Source of the DNA: Phycisphaerae bacterium
Lineage (GTDB): Bacteria; Planctomycetota; Phycisphaerae; UBA1845; Fen-1342
NCBI GenBank assembly: GCA_028279405.1
Contig: JANQNU010000060.1
Location: forward strand, 287,006 to 351,005
Length of the DNA: 64,000 nucleotides
Direction of reading: 5' to 3'
Shown: positions 34,611 through 42,617 of the stretch, piece by piece
Layout of the letters: each line of letters opens with the position of its first letter
Numbering within the stretch: the stretch's first letter is position 1
Notes under the pieces: model-generated
Databases searched by the model: none
What the model saw: only the letters and a program-made list of their open reading frames with translations
What the model was told of the DNA's origin: nothing
Made by a program: the position numbers and the translations under genes

Positions 34611-36377
34611 TTACTTGTTTGAGTGCTTTCCGATCAGCGATTCGAGCCGTGCGACACGGTCCGCGAGATCGGCGTTGTTCTTTCGCAGCGTCTGGATCTC
34701 GGCGTCCTTGGACTGTCGCAGGTCCTTCATGGCCTCGACCAGCACCGGAACGAGGGCCTGGTAGTTAACCGACTTGGTTCCATCGTCCGACTCGGTAACC
34801 AGTTCAGGGATCACCGATTCGACCTGTTGTGCGATCAGTCCATAGTGTCGGCGCTGGTCGCGGCCAAGCCCCTCTTTCCAGGTGTACGTCCGGCCTTCGA
34901 TCCGAGTGATCCGGTCGAGGGCATCGGCGATGGGGCGAACGTCGTTCTTCAGGCGTGCATCGGAATTGATGCTGATCTCGCCCGGAATCGTCACGTCGCC
35001 GGTGTTGGCGATCGTCAGCTTGGCAACATACTCGCTGCCGTTGGCAAACGAACCGATGGTCAGGTTGCCACCGTTTGCGGCGCTGATGCGCCATTTGTCG
35101 TCGTTGTCCGTACCGTCGTCCGCCCACAGCTCGATATCCGCCGGCGTCGAAGATCCTGCGATCACATCGAAGCGTTGCGCGGTGACACCGGTGAAGCGAT
35201 AGGCCGGGTTGCCCAACTCGGTAACCGCGTCGGTGCCTGGGTGCCAGCCAATGGTGGTGTCGTTGCCAATGACGACGGTCGCGTCGGCGTGACTGATGGC
35301 GCCGTAGCCGATCGTGATTGCGTCGTTGTGCGCCGTAGACGCGGTGGCGCCAATCGTGATTGCACGCGGACGGGTCGAAACAGCTTCGAAGCCGATGCCG
35401 ATTGCGTCATCGGAACCGACCACGGCGGATGCGCCGACCATCACGGTTCGGCTGGCGTTGATGCCGCCGGGGGAACCGTCGGGGCGGATGCCCCAGGTCG
35501 CGGTGAAGCCGTCGAAGAGCTCCTGTTCCGTGCTTCTCCAGCGGCCAAAGTCCGCGAATGCACCGAGGGCGACGTTGTCGGAACCGTCGCGGTTCGCGAT
35601 GCCGGTGCCGGCGCCGAGGTAGGTGTTGCGATGGGAGTTGTTCTGCCCGAGGCTTCGATTGTTGTCCATACCGGCCAGCGTGCCGACGAAAGTGTTGTAG
35701 TCGCCGTCCTCGGTATGTTCCCCAGCGCGCGAGCCCAGAAACGTATTGAAGTTTCCGGTGTCGAGGTCGGTACCGGTGAGGTCGCCCAGTACCGTGTTGC
35801 GTATGCCCGTGTCGAGGTCATACGCCGCGTCATTGCCGATCGCGGTGTTACCGGAGCCGGTCGTGCATTGGTGCAGGGCGCTATCGCCCATAGCGGTGTT
35901 GTCGTCGCCCTCCGTGTTGCTGCGGCCGGCATCTTCGCCGACGAAAGTGTTGTGCCTTCCGGTCGTGTTGGAGAGGCCGGCTTCCTCGCCGATGAAGGTG
36001 TTGTCCAAACCGGTAGTGTTGTTCTTCCCGGCGCGCGATCCGATGAAGATGTTGTCGCTGCCCGTGTTGACCAGGCCCGTTTCGCTGCCGATGAAGATGT
36101 TCTCGCGGCCGGCGGTGGACATGGCGGCGGCCATCCACCCAATGCAGATGATGTCCATGCTACCATCGAAGAGCATGCCGGCGTCTTTGCCGATGAAGAC
36201 GTTCTTGCTACCGGTGTTCAGTGTCTGGCCGGCGTTCTCGCCGACGAGCGTGTTGTCGTCGCCGTCCGTAATCGAAACGCCGGCGTTGGTGCCTACCGTC
36301 GTATTGCCGGTTTGCGCGGATGCGATCGACGTGCCGGCCACGATCGCGATCATGAATGTCAGTGCGTGCTTTTTCAT
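34611..36377 (-). CDS. Exported fibre-like protein with head repeats and S74 self-cleaving chaperone
   Basis: The 588 residues have a signal peptide (to 'SASAQ'-like site near 22). Then come about twelve imperfect repeats of the form 'G.NTFIGE.AG.SNTTG', resembling trimeric adhesin heads and phage fibres. A beta-rich middle region ends at about residue 480. Residues 482-560 form the intramolecular chaperone of endosialidase (peptidase S74): 'SDARLKNDVRPI' holds the Ser and, five residues on, the Lys of the cleavage dyad, and 'HYGLIAQQVESVIPELV' is typical. The C-terminal 'LRKNNADLADRVARLESLI' is a coiled coil. Known S74 domains drive trimer folding and then cut themselves off. It is first in a run of fibre-like genes. 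Confidence 0.87.
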   Translation of the reverse strand: MKKHALTFMIAIVAGTSIASAQTGNTTVGTNAGVSITDGDDNTLVGENAGQTLNTGSKNVFIGKDAGMLFDGSMDIICIGWMAAAMSTAGRENIFIGSETGLVNTGSDNIFIGSRAGKNNTTGLDNTFIGEEAGLSNTTGRHNTFVGEDAGRSNTEGDDNTAMGDSALHQCTTGSGNTAIGNDAAYDLDTGIRNTVLGDLTGTDLDTGNFNTFLGSRAGEHTEDGDYNTFVGTLAGMDNNRSLGQNNSHRNTYLGAGTGIANRDGSDNVALGAFADFGRWRSTEQELFDGFTATWGIRPDGSPGGINASRTVMVGASAVVGSDDAIGIGFEAVSTRPRAITIGATASTAHNDAITIGYGAISHADATVVIGNDTTIGWHPGTDAVTELGNPAYRFTGVTAQRFDVIAGSSTPADIELWADDGTDNDDKWRISAANGGNLTIGSFANGSEYVAKLTIANTGDVTIPGEISINSDARLKNDVRPIADALDRITRIEGRTYTWKEGLGRDQRRHYGLIAQQVESVIPELVTESDDGTKSVNYQALVPVLVEAMKDLRQSKDAEIQTLRKNNADLADRVARLESLIGKHSNK

Positions 36378-36408
36378 ATCGTTATCTCCCGAGAGATTGT
36401 GCGTGCAG

Positions 36409-37995
36409 TCAGTTTCCGTTTACTCGTGTCCGAAGGCGGCTGACTTCCTTTTCCATTTCGATCATGTGCAGCGTCAGCTCTTCGACCTTGCGGAGCAGGA
36501 CGGCGTTCATCTCGCCCACGTCGACGCCGTCCGCGTGTACTTCGGCGGCGGATGGCACATTCGGGAGATGCCCGTGCGCTGCGATGTGCGCTTCGACTTC
36601 TGAAAGCGACGCGAGGTCGTAGCCGTCCTCGAACACGTAGTCGGGCCAGGCGTTGTTAACGACCTTGAAGGAGCCGTGGACGCGCATTCCGCTGCCTGTG
36701 CTGAGTGGCAGGTAGGTGATGTAGCCGTCGTTGAGGTCGAAGAAGCCGCCGTTGTCGCTGATCGCGATGCCGCCGCCGGTGACGCCGGTGGTGTTGATGA
36801 ACATCTGGACTTGTGCCTGTTCGCCGACCTGGGCACCGGGGTAGGAGTCGACTGCGATTCCGTCGTGACTGATCTGGAGCGGATAGGTGGGCGTCGGGGT
36901 TCCGATGCCGACGTTGCCGGCTTCGTAGGAGATATCCGAGCCGTTGACGTTCCACGGTCCCTGCTGTGTAGGCAGGTTGGTGAGTCCCGAGCCGTCGCCG
37001 ATGAACGCGTTGGCGGTGACAGTGCCGTTAACATCGAGGGCGGTTGCCGGGTCGTTCTTGTTGATGCCGACGTTGCCGTTGGCTCGAATCAGGAATTGAT
37101 CGGATGCCGTAGAGGCGAAGTTGGCGTCAGTGCTGTCGGCCCAGACGAAGGCGCCTTCATGGTTGGCTTGTGCGCGGTAGCCGGCGGCGAACGATAAGTC
37201 GCCGGCAGCGACGTTCTGGGTTCCACCGGGGATGGTCGAAGCCTCGCCACTGGCGACGTTGCCGCCGTTGGAGGGCCGCGTCTGACCGCCACCGCCGACC
37301 ACGGATGCGCGCCCGCTGGCAGTGTTGCCGAATCCGCCGCCGACCGTTGCGGAGTTTTCGCTGGCGAGATTGTCGGCGCCGCCGGATACCGTGGCTCCAA
37401 AGCTCCCGCTTGCGGTGTTGCTCCGACCGCCGCTGACGGTTCCGGCCCGGCCTGTCACAGCGTTCGGGAAGCCCGCTTCACCACCGCCGGCAACGACGGC
37501 TCCGGCGATACCCGCGCCGATGTTGTTCTCCGGGTGTCCGCCGAGAACGTGCCAGGATTCTCGGCGTTCAGGATCGCCGGAGGCGAGCGTTCGCAGTCCG
37601 CGGAGCGCGAGTGCCACCGGGGCTGCGGTTAACGGCTGGCGCGGCGTGAGTGTTTCGAGCGGGCCGGCAGTGGGACTGGCGACTGAGATCTCGAGCCAGC
37701 GGGCGTCGCCGTTGAAGGCCATGACGCCGAAGTCGAGTTCGATCGTGAACAGGCCGTCGACGATGGCGACATTGTCGGCGGCGATGGCGGTGCCGAGCAT
37801 GTTGCCGCCGGCGTCGGCGTCCCAGAGGGTGAATTCGAAGTCGGCGGTTGTGTTCAGCGGGTTGCCGTTTTGGTTGAGTTGGCCCTGGTAAGTGAAGCTG
37901 CTACCGAGCGGCGTCTGGGCCTGGGCGGGCACGCCGGCGATCGCCAGCAATCCTGCGAGCAGGCACCCGATGGTCGTTCGTCGTTGATTCTGCAT
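36409..37995 (-). CDS. Exported fibre-like protein, paralog A (coiled-coil C-terminus)
   Basis: The 528 residues start with the family N-terminus 'MQNQRRTTIGCLLAGLLAIAG', a signal peptide. A conserved module follows to about residue 135 ('GSSFTYQGQLNQ', 'FTLWDADAGGNM', 'LETLTPRQPLTAAPVALAL'). YadA-head-like repeats ('SGGADNLASENSATVGGGFGN') fill the middle, followed by one 'KNDPATALDVNGTVTANAF' cassette. The C-terminus has a 'DYVFEDGYDLASLSEVEAHI..HLPNVPSA' segment and a coiled coil, a known end module of fibre-like proteins in Bacteroidota and other phyla. ATG 37995 follows TTGGAGA; the fifteen-codon upstream extension is rejected. No membrane anchor is seen. Confidence 0.83.
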   Translation of the reverse strand: MQNQRRTTIGCLLAGLLAIAGVPAQAQTPLGSSFTYQGQLNQNGNPLNTTADFEFTLWDADAGGNMLGTAIAADNVAIVDGLFTIELDFGVMAFNGDARWLEISVASPTAGPLETLTPRQPLTAAPVALALRGLRTLASGDPERRESWHVLGGHPENNIGAGIAGAVVAGGGEAGFPNAVTGRAGTVSGGRSNTASGSFGATVSGGADNLASENSATVGGGFGNTASGRASVVGGGGQTRPSNGGNVASGEASTIPGGTQNVAAGDLSFAAGYRAQANHEGAFVWADSTDANFASTASDQFLIRANGNVGINKNDPATALDVNGTVTANAFIGDGSGLTNLPTQQGPWNVNGSDISYEAGNVGIGTPTPTYPLQISHDGIAVDSYPGAQVGEQAQVQMFINTTGVTGGGIAISDNGGFFDLNDGYITYLPLSTGSGMRVHGSFKVVNNAWPDYVFEDGYDLASLSEVEAHIAAHGHLPNVPSAAEVHADGVDVGEMNAVLLRKVEELTLHMIEMEKEVSRLRTRVNGN

Positions 37996-38178
37996 TTGGT
38001 TCTCCAACGTGGTCTGGATTTTGAATCCGTTTCGGGCCAATCAGGCGTTCTGGCTCGGCGTTTCGGCCCTCACGGGAGACAGCACGAAGGCTTCCGGCCG
38101 AGGTCCGGTTTTTTAGGACGAACCCGTCCCGCGCTCGAACGCCACGTGAGGGAGCGACGCGTGTCGCTCCCGGTTTTT
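37996..38178 (-). repeat. Shared leader, copy A, with adjacent 9-bp hairpin
   Basis: The sequence upstream of paralog A is closely matched at 42365-42542 and, for its proximal part, at 45189-45310. It includes a CCAATCAGGCGTTCTG block and a GGAGACAGCACGAAGGC block. At 38150-38171 GGGAGCGAC and GTCGCTCCC form a perfect hairpin followed by TTTTT on the plus strand. Non-coding conservation suggests a shared promoter or leader structure. Confidence 0.7.
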
Positions 38179-38269
38179 CGTGTTGTCGTTGGGGAGAGTG
38201 GGAAGGTGGGAGGGGGGCCGGCCCCGACACGGCCCCGTATCCCTGCTGGAGGCCTATTTCACCAGCGAG

Positions 38270-41200
38270 CTAGTCCCCCACGCTCGTTGCTTTCGATTGT
38301 CCGTCGTGCTGCGGATAGAGGCGCTGGCCGCGTTCGGCCGCGGTCTTGTCCGTGACGGCGCGGTAGGGATGATCCTGTGCCCACGGGTCGTTCCGTGTCG
38401 CGGTGACCTGCCAGGAGACGGTCAGTCCGGGCGTGCCGCCGGCGATCACGAAGGTGTTGTTCTGGACTTCCTGTGCGACGTAGACGTTGGCGAAGCCGCC
38501 GACGCACGTGAGTTGGTAGTGGACGTCGGTATTGAGGGCTTCGAAGTAGTCTGGTAGTTCGGCACGGGCTTGCCCGGCGTCGTCGCACGTGACGCGGCCC
38601 TGGTAGAGGGTGTAGTACCCCGGGCCTTCGACGGCATTGTGGGAGAGGTTCTTGTTCTCCGGATCGAGCGGATGGTCGAGCACGAAGTTCTTGCTACCGC
38701 CGCTGACCGAGAAGTTACCGTTGACGCGCACGTCGCCGTTGGGCAGCACCTGAAAGATGCTGCTGCCGTTCGACCGGCTCACATTCAGGATGATCGAGTT
38801 CTCGCCGTCGTTCTGAATGTTGAAGTCCACGTTGTCCGGCACAAATCCAACGCCGGCCCCGTCGTTGCGGAACACCTGGAACGTGTCGCCTACTCTGAGG
38901 GCACCGTTGATCCGGGCCGTACTGATGACGTCGAGGTTCCCGTTAAGCCTGGCCGAGCCGCGGATGTCGAGGTCAGTAAGGGGCGCCGTCGTGCCGATGC
39001 CGACGCGTCCAAGATCGGTGATCGTCACCAGATCCGTATAGGAGGACTCGTCGAACTTGTTGTCGTTGTTGCGGAAGAAGAACAGTGGATTATTGTCGTT
39101 GGCGCTGTCAGCGTCGTGTGCATTGAACACCAAGTCACGGTTGGAGACGAGGTGGTGCGGACCGGATGCTCCAGCCAGCTTGAAGGCGGACACGTCGTTC
39201 ACTTCGTTGATCTGCAATCGGCCGGTAGGGGTGTTGGTTCCGATACCGACATGGCCGGCACCATCTACAAAGACGGCGTCGTTCGGTGCGCCGCCACCGG
39301 AACCGTAGGTGGGGTCTCCGCCGCTGATTCCGGTCAGGCCGGAGCCGTCGCCGATGAAGGCAGTGGCGGTCACCGTGGCTGCGTTCGTGATGTCGAAGGA
39401 GGACATGTCGAGCGTTTGCGTCGCCGTGTGATTCCCCAGGTCGTCGGCGCCGCCTGGGAGGTTTGTCAATCCGGAGCCGTCGCCGACGAACGCGTTGGCG
39501 GTGACGGTGCCATTGACGTCGAGCGCTGTTGCCGGGTCGTTCTTGTTGATGCCGACGTTGCCGGCTGCGCGGATCAGGAACTGGTCCGTCCCGGTGGATT
39601 CAAAGTCGGTGTCGGTGCTGTCGGCCCAGACGAACGCACCATTGTGGTTGGCCAGGGCGCGGCGGCCAGCAGCGAGCGAGAAGTCACCGCCGGCAACAAC
39701 ACCCGTGCCACCGGGGACGGTCGAGGATTCGCCACTGGCAACGTTCCCGTTGCCGCCGCCGACGGTTGCGGCGATCCCACTGGCGACATTGTTGACGCCG
39801 CCGGAGACCGTGCCTCCGTGGTTGTTGACTTCGTTGCCGATACCGCCGCTGACGGTTCCGACCACGGCCGTTACGCGATTCGGGAAGCCGGTGGTCCCGC
39901 CGCCTGCGACGACCGCACCGGCGACGTCGGTCCCGATGCTGTTTTCCGGGTGCCCGCCGAGGATGTTCCACATCTCGGGAAACTGGACGTCGTCTCCGGT
40001 CTCGACCGTTCGCAGTCCGGGCAGCGCCAGGGCCGTCGGTGTTGGGGGTAGATTGGTCAATCCCGAGCCGTCGCCGACGAATGCGCTAGCGGTCACCGTG
40101 CCATTGACGTCGAGAGCGGTAGTCGGGTCGTTCTTGTTGATACCGACGCCGCCCGTTGCCTTGATGAGAAACTGGTTTCGAGCGGTGGATTCGAAGCGGT
40201 CGTCAGCCCAGACGAACGTTCGTTCGTGCAGCGCTGAGGCACCGTTGCCGGCGGCGAAGCTGAAACTACCCAGCGCCTGGTTGTTGACTCCTCCGGGCAC
40301 GACGGATGCCACTCCACCGGCGACGTTGTCGAAGCCGCCAGAGACGGTGCCTCCGTTGTTGCTGACTTCGTTGCCGGCGCCGCCGCTGATGGTTCCGGAG
40401 ACAGCTGTCACTTCGTTCGGAGAGCCGGGTCTACCGCCGCCCGCGACGACTGCACCGGCGACGCCGGTCCCGATGCTGTTTTCCGGGTGCCCGCCGAGGA
40501 TGTTCCACATCTCCGGGAACAAGACGTCGTCTGGGGTCTCGACCGTTCGCAGTCCGGGTAGCGCCAGGGCCGTCGGTGTTGGGGGTAGATTGGTCAGTCC
40601 GGAGCCGTCGCCGACGAATGCGTTGGCGGTCACCGTGCCATTGACGTCGAGGGCGGTAGTCGGGTCGTTCTTGTTGATACCGACGCCGCCGGCTGTTTTG
40701 ATGAGGAACTGGTTGGGAGCGGTCGATTCAAAGGCGTCGACATCGCACCAGACGAATGAGCGCTCGTGCAGCGCGGACGCGCCGTTGCCGGCAGCGAAGC
40801 TGAATGCACCCACCGCCTGGTTCAGGAATCCCCCGGGCACGACGGACGCTTGCCCGCTGGCCGCGTTGTTCTCGCCGCCGCCGACGGTGGCCGAGGCTCC
40901 GGTCGCGGCGTTCTCGTTTCCACCGGCGACCAGCGCGTGGTCGGCCGTGGCGCTGTTGAGGCTTCCGCCGCCTACGGCGCTTCGGCGGCCAGTGGCGTTG
41001 TTGCCCACGCCGCCGGCGACCGTTGATCCCTCGTCTTCCGTTCGGTTGCCCACGCCTCCGGCGATCGTGCTTTGGGTTCCGTCAGCGGTGTTGATCTGAC
41101 CGCCACCGATCGTGGCGAAGCTTGCGTTGACCCGGTTGCTTTCTCCTCCGCCGACCGTTGCCTTGGGCGCCGCGGCTACGTTGAGGCTGCCGCCGGCGAC

Positions 41201-42364
41201 GACGGATTCCGGGGCCCGGGCCGAGTTGACAACGCCGCCGCCGACGGTCGCGCCGGACGCGTTGGCGAAGTTCCCGCGGCCGCCGGCAATTGTGCCATCA
41301 GGCCCGTCAGCGATATTGAGCCGTCCGCCGCCGATGGTGGCATGGCTTGCGCTGGCATCGTTGGCCTGCCCGCCACCCACGGTAGTGGCGACTCCACTGG
41401 CAACGTTCTGGACGCCGCCGGACACGGTACCGGCATCGTTGCTGACCTGGTTGCTGGAGCCGCCGGACGCGGTGGCCCAGGAACCGCTGACGCTGTTGTC
41501 CAGCCCGCCACCGATGATGGAGTGGTCGCCGGTGGCACTGTTGGCCTGTCCGCCGCTCACGGTCGCGTGGTCACCCTCGGCGACGTTGCCATCGCCGCCG
41601 GCGATGACCGAGAGGCGTCCGCTGGCAGTATTGCCTTGGTCGGATACTTGCGAGCGACCGCCGCCGCCGATGACGGCTCCTTCGCCGCTGGCAATGTTGA
41701 CCGAACCGCCGGCCACCGTGGCGTCTTGGGCAGCTTGGTTGTTTCGGCCGCCGGCCACGGTACCCCAGGGACCGTCGACGGTATTGTTGGTCCCGCCGCC
41801 GATCGTACCGAACGGTGACGTTACCTCATTCCGGGAGCCTGCCCTTCCGCCGCCGGCGATCGTTGCGCCGCCGATGGTGGGATCGATGGTGTTGTCGGGA
41901 TGTCCACCGACAACGTTCCAGGCGTTCGCGAAGGTTCCGTCGCCGGTCGCGATGGTCCGCAGACCGCGCAGCGCGAGTGCCACTGGGGCAGCGGTCAACG
42001 GCTGGCGTGGCGTGAGCGTTTCGAGCGTGCCGCTGCCTGCCGGTGTTCGCACGGCGATTTCGAGCCAGCGGGCGTCGCCGTTGAATGCCAAGACGCCGAA
42101 GTCCAACTTGGTGGTAAACAGGCCGTTCGTGACGGTGACGTTGCTGGTGTCTACGGGCGTGCCGATCATGTTGCCGCCCGTCTCGGCGTCCCAGAGGGTG
42201 AACTGGAAGTCGGCGGACGCGTTCAGCGGACTGCCGGCTTGGTTCAGTTGACCCTGGTAGGTGAAGCCGCTACCGAGCGGCGTCTGGGCCTGGGCGGACA
42301 CGCTGGTGATTGCCAGCAGTCCGGCGAGCAGGTATCCGATGGTTGTTCGTCGTTGATTCTGCAT
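38270..42364 (-). CDS. Exported fibre-like protein, paralog B (large, 1364 residues)
   Basis: It shares the signal peptide and N-terminal 135-residue module of the neighbouring paralogs. Residues 150-530 are a long run of about 14-16-residue head repeats ('TVGGGQANDASASHATIGGG' style) that should form a left-handed trimeric beta-roll. Then a cassette made of a 'FVWCD..FLIKTAGGVGINKNDP' unit and a 'LGGHPENSIGTGVAGAVVAGGG' unit is repeated three times (to about residue 970). The C-terminal 150 residues hold a module seen in other exported repeat proteins ('LDHPLDPENKNLSHN', 'ELPDYFEALNTDVHYQLTCVG', 'GGTPGLTVSWQVTATR'). There is no YadA anchor barrel. GGAGA precedes the ATG. Surface or extracellular fibre is the likely role. 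Confidence 0.83.
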   Translation of the reverse strand: MQNQRRTTIGYLLAGLLAITSVSAQAQTPLGSGFTYQGQLNQAGSPLNASADFQFTLWDAETGGNMIGTPVDTSNVTVTNGLFTTKLDFGVLAFNGDARWLEIAVRTPAGSGTLETLTPRQPLTAAPVALALRGLRTIATGDGTFANAWNVVGGHPDNTIDPTIGGATIAGGGRAGSRNEVTSPFGTIGGGTNNTVDGPWGTVAGGRNNQAAQDATVAGGSVNIASGEGAVIGGGGRSQVSDQGNTASGRLSVIAGGDGNVAEGDHATVSGGQANSATGDHSIIGGGLDNSVSGSWATASGGSSNQVSNDAGTVSGGVQNVASGVATTVGGGQANDASASHATIGGGRLNIADGPDGTIAGGRGNFANASGATVGGGVVNSARAPESVVAGGSLNVAAAPKATVGGGESNRVNASFATIGGGQINTADGTQSTIAGGVGNRTEDEGSTVAGGVGNNATGRRSAVGGGSLNSATADHALVAGGNENAATGASATVGGGENNAASGQASVVPGGFLNQAVGAFSFAAGNGASALHERSFVWCDVDAFESTAPNQFLIKTAGGVGINKNDPTTALDVNGTVTANAFVGDGSGLTNLPPTPTALALPGLRTVETPDDVLFPEMWNILGGHPENSIGTGVAGAVVAGGGRPGSPNEVTAVSGTISGGAGNEVSNNGGTVSGGFDNVAGGVASVVPGGVNNQALGSFSFAAGNGASALHERTFVWADDRFESTARNQFLIKATGGVGINKNDPTTALDVNGTVTASAFVGDGSGLTNLPPTPTALALPGLRTVETGDDVQFPEMWNILGGHPENSIGTDVAGAVVAGGGTTGFPNRVTAVVGTVSGGIGNEVNNHGGTVSGGVNNVASGIAATVGGGNGNVASGESSTVPGGTGVVAGGDFSLAAGRRALANHNGAFVWADSTDTDFESTGTDQFLIRAAGNVGINKNDPATALDVNGTVTANAFVGDGSGLTNLPGGADDLGNHTATQTLDMSSFDITNAATVTATAFIGDGSGLTGISGGDPTYGSGGGAPNDAVFVDGAGHVGIGTNTPTGRLQINEVNDVSAFKLAGASGPHHLVSNRDLVFNAHDADSANDNNPLFFFRNNDNKFDESSYTDLVTITDLGRVGIGTTAPLTDLDIRGSARLNGNLDVISTARINGALRVGDTFQVFRNDGAGVGFVPDNVDFNIQNDGENSIILNVSRSNGSSIFQVLPNGDVRVNGNFSVSGGSKNFVLDHPLDPENKNLSHNAVEGPGYYTLYQGRVTCDDAGQARAELPDYFEALNTDVHYQLTCVGGFANVYVAQEVQNNTFVIAGGTPGLTVSWQVTATRNDPWAQDHPYRAVTDKTAAERGQRLYPQHDGQSKATSVGD

Positions 42365-42542
42365 GTGGTTTCTCCACCGTGGTCTGGATTCTGAATTCGT
42401 GTGTAGCCAATCAGGCGTTCTGGCTCGGCGTTTCGACCCTCACGGGAGACAGCACGAAAGCTCCCTGCCGCGGTCCGGTTTTCGTGAGAAATCCGATCCG
42501 CGCTCGAACGCCACGTAAGGGAGCGACGCGTGTGTCGCTCCC
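42365..42542 (-). repeat. Shared leader, copy B, with hairpin
   Basis: This is the counterpart of the leader upstream of paralog A. The hairpin GGGAGCGAC / GTCGCTCCC lies at 42519-42542 with a 6-base loop, but the T-run is interrupted. A second inverted pair (GGGAG..CTCCC around GACAGCACGAAAG) is kept near 42441-42466, supporting a conserved RNA structure. Confidence 0.65.
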
Positions 42543-42617
42543 GGTTCGGTCATGTTGTCGTCAGGAAGGGGTGGGAAGGGGCCGGCCCCGACACGGCCCG
42601 TATCCCCGCGGGCTGCG

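Noticed and set aside
34623..36443. Very long open frames on the plus strand across 34.6-45 kb (for example 34623-36443, 39495-41099)
   Set aside because: They are antisense to repeat-rich genes with signal peptides and recognisable domains; their residues (Pro, Ser, Ala, Arg-rich) reflect high-GC shadow frames.
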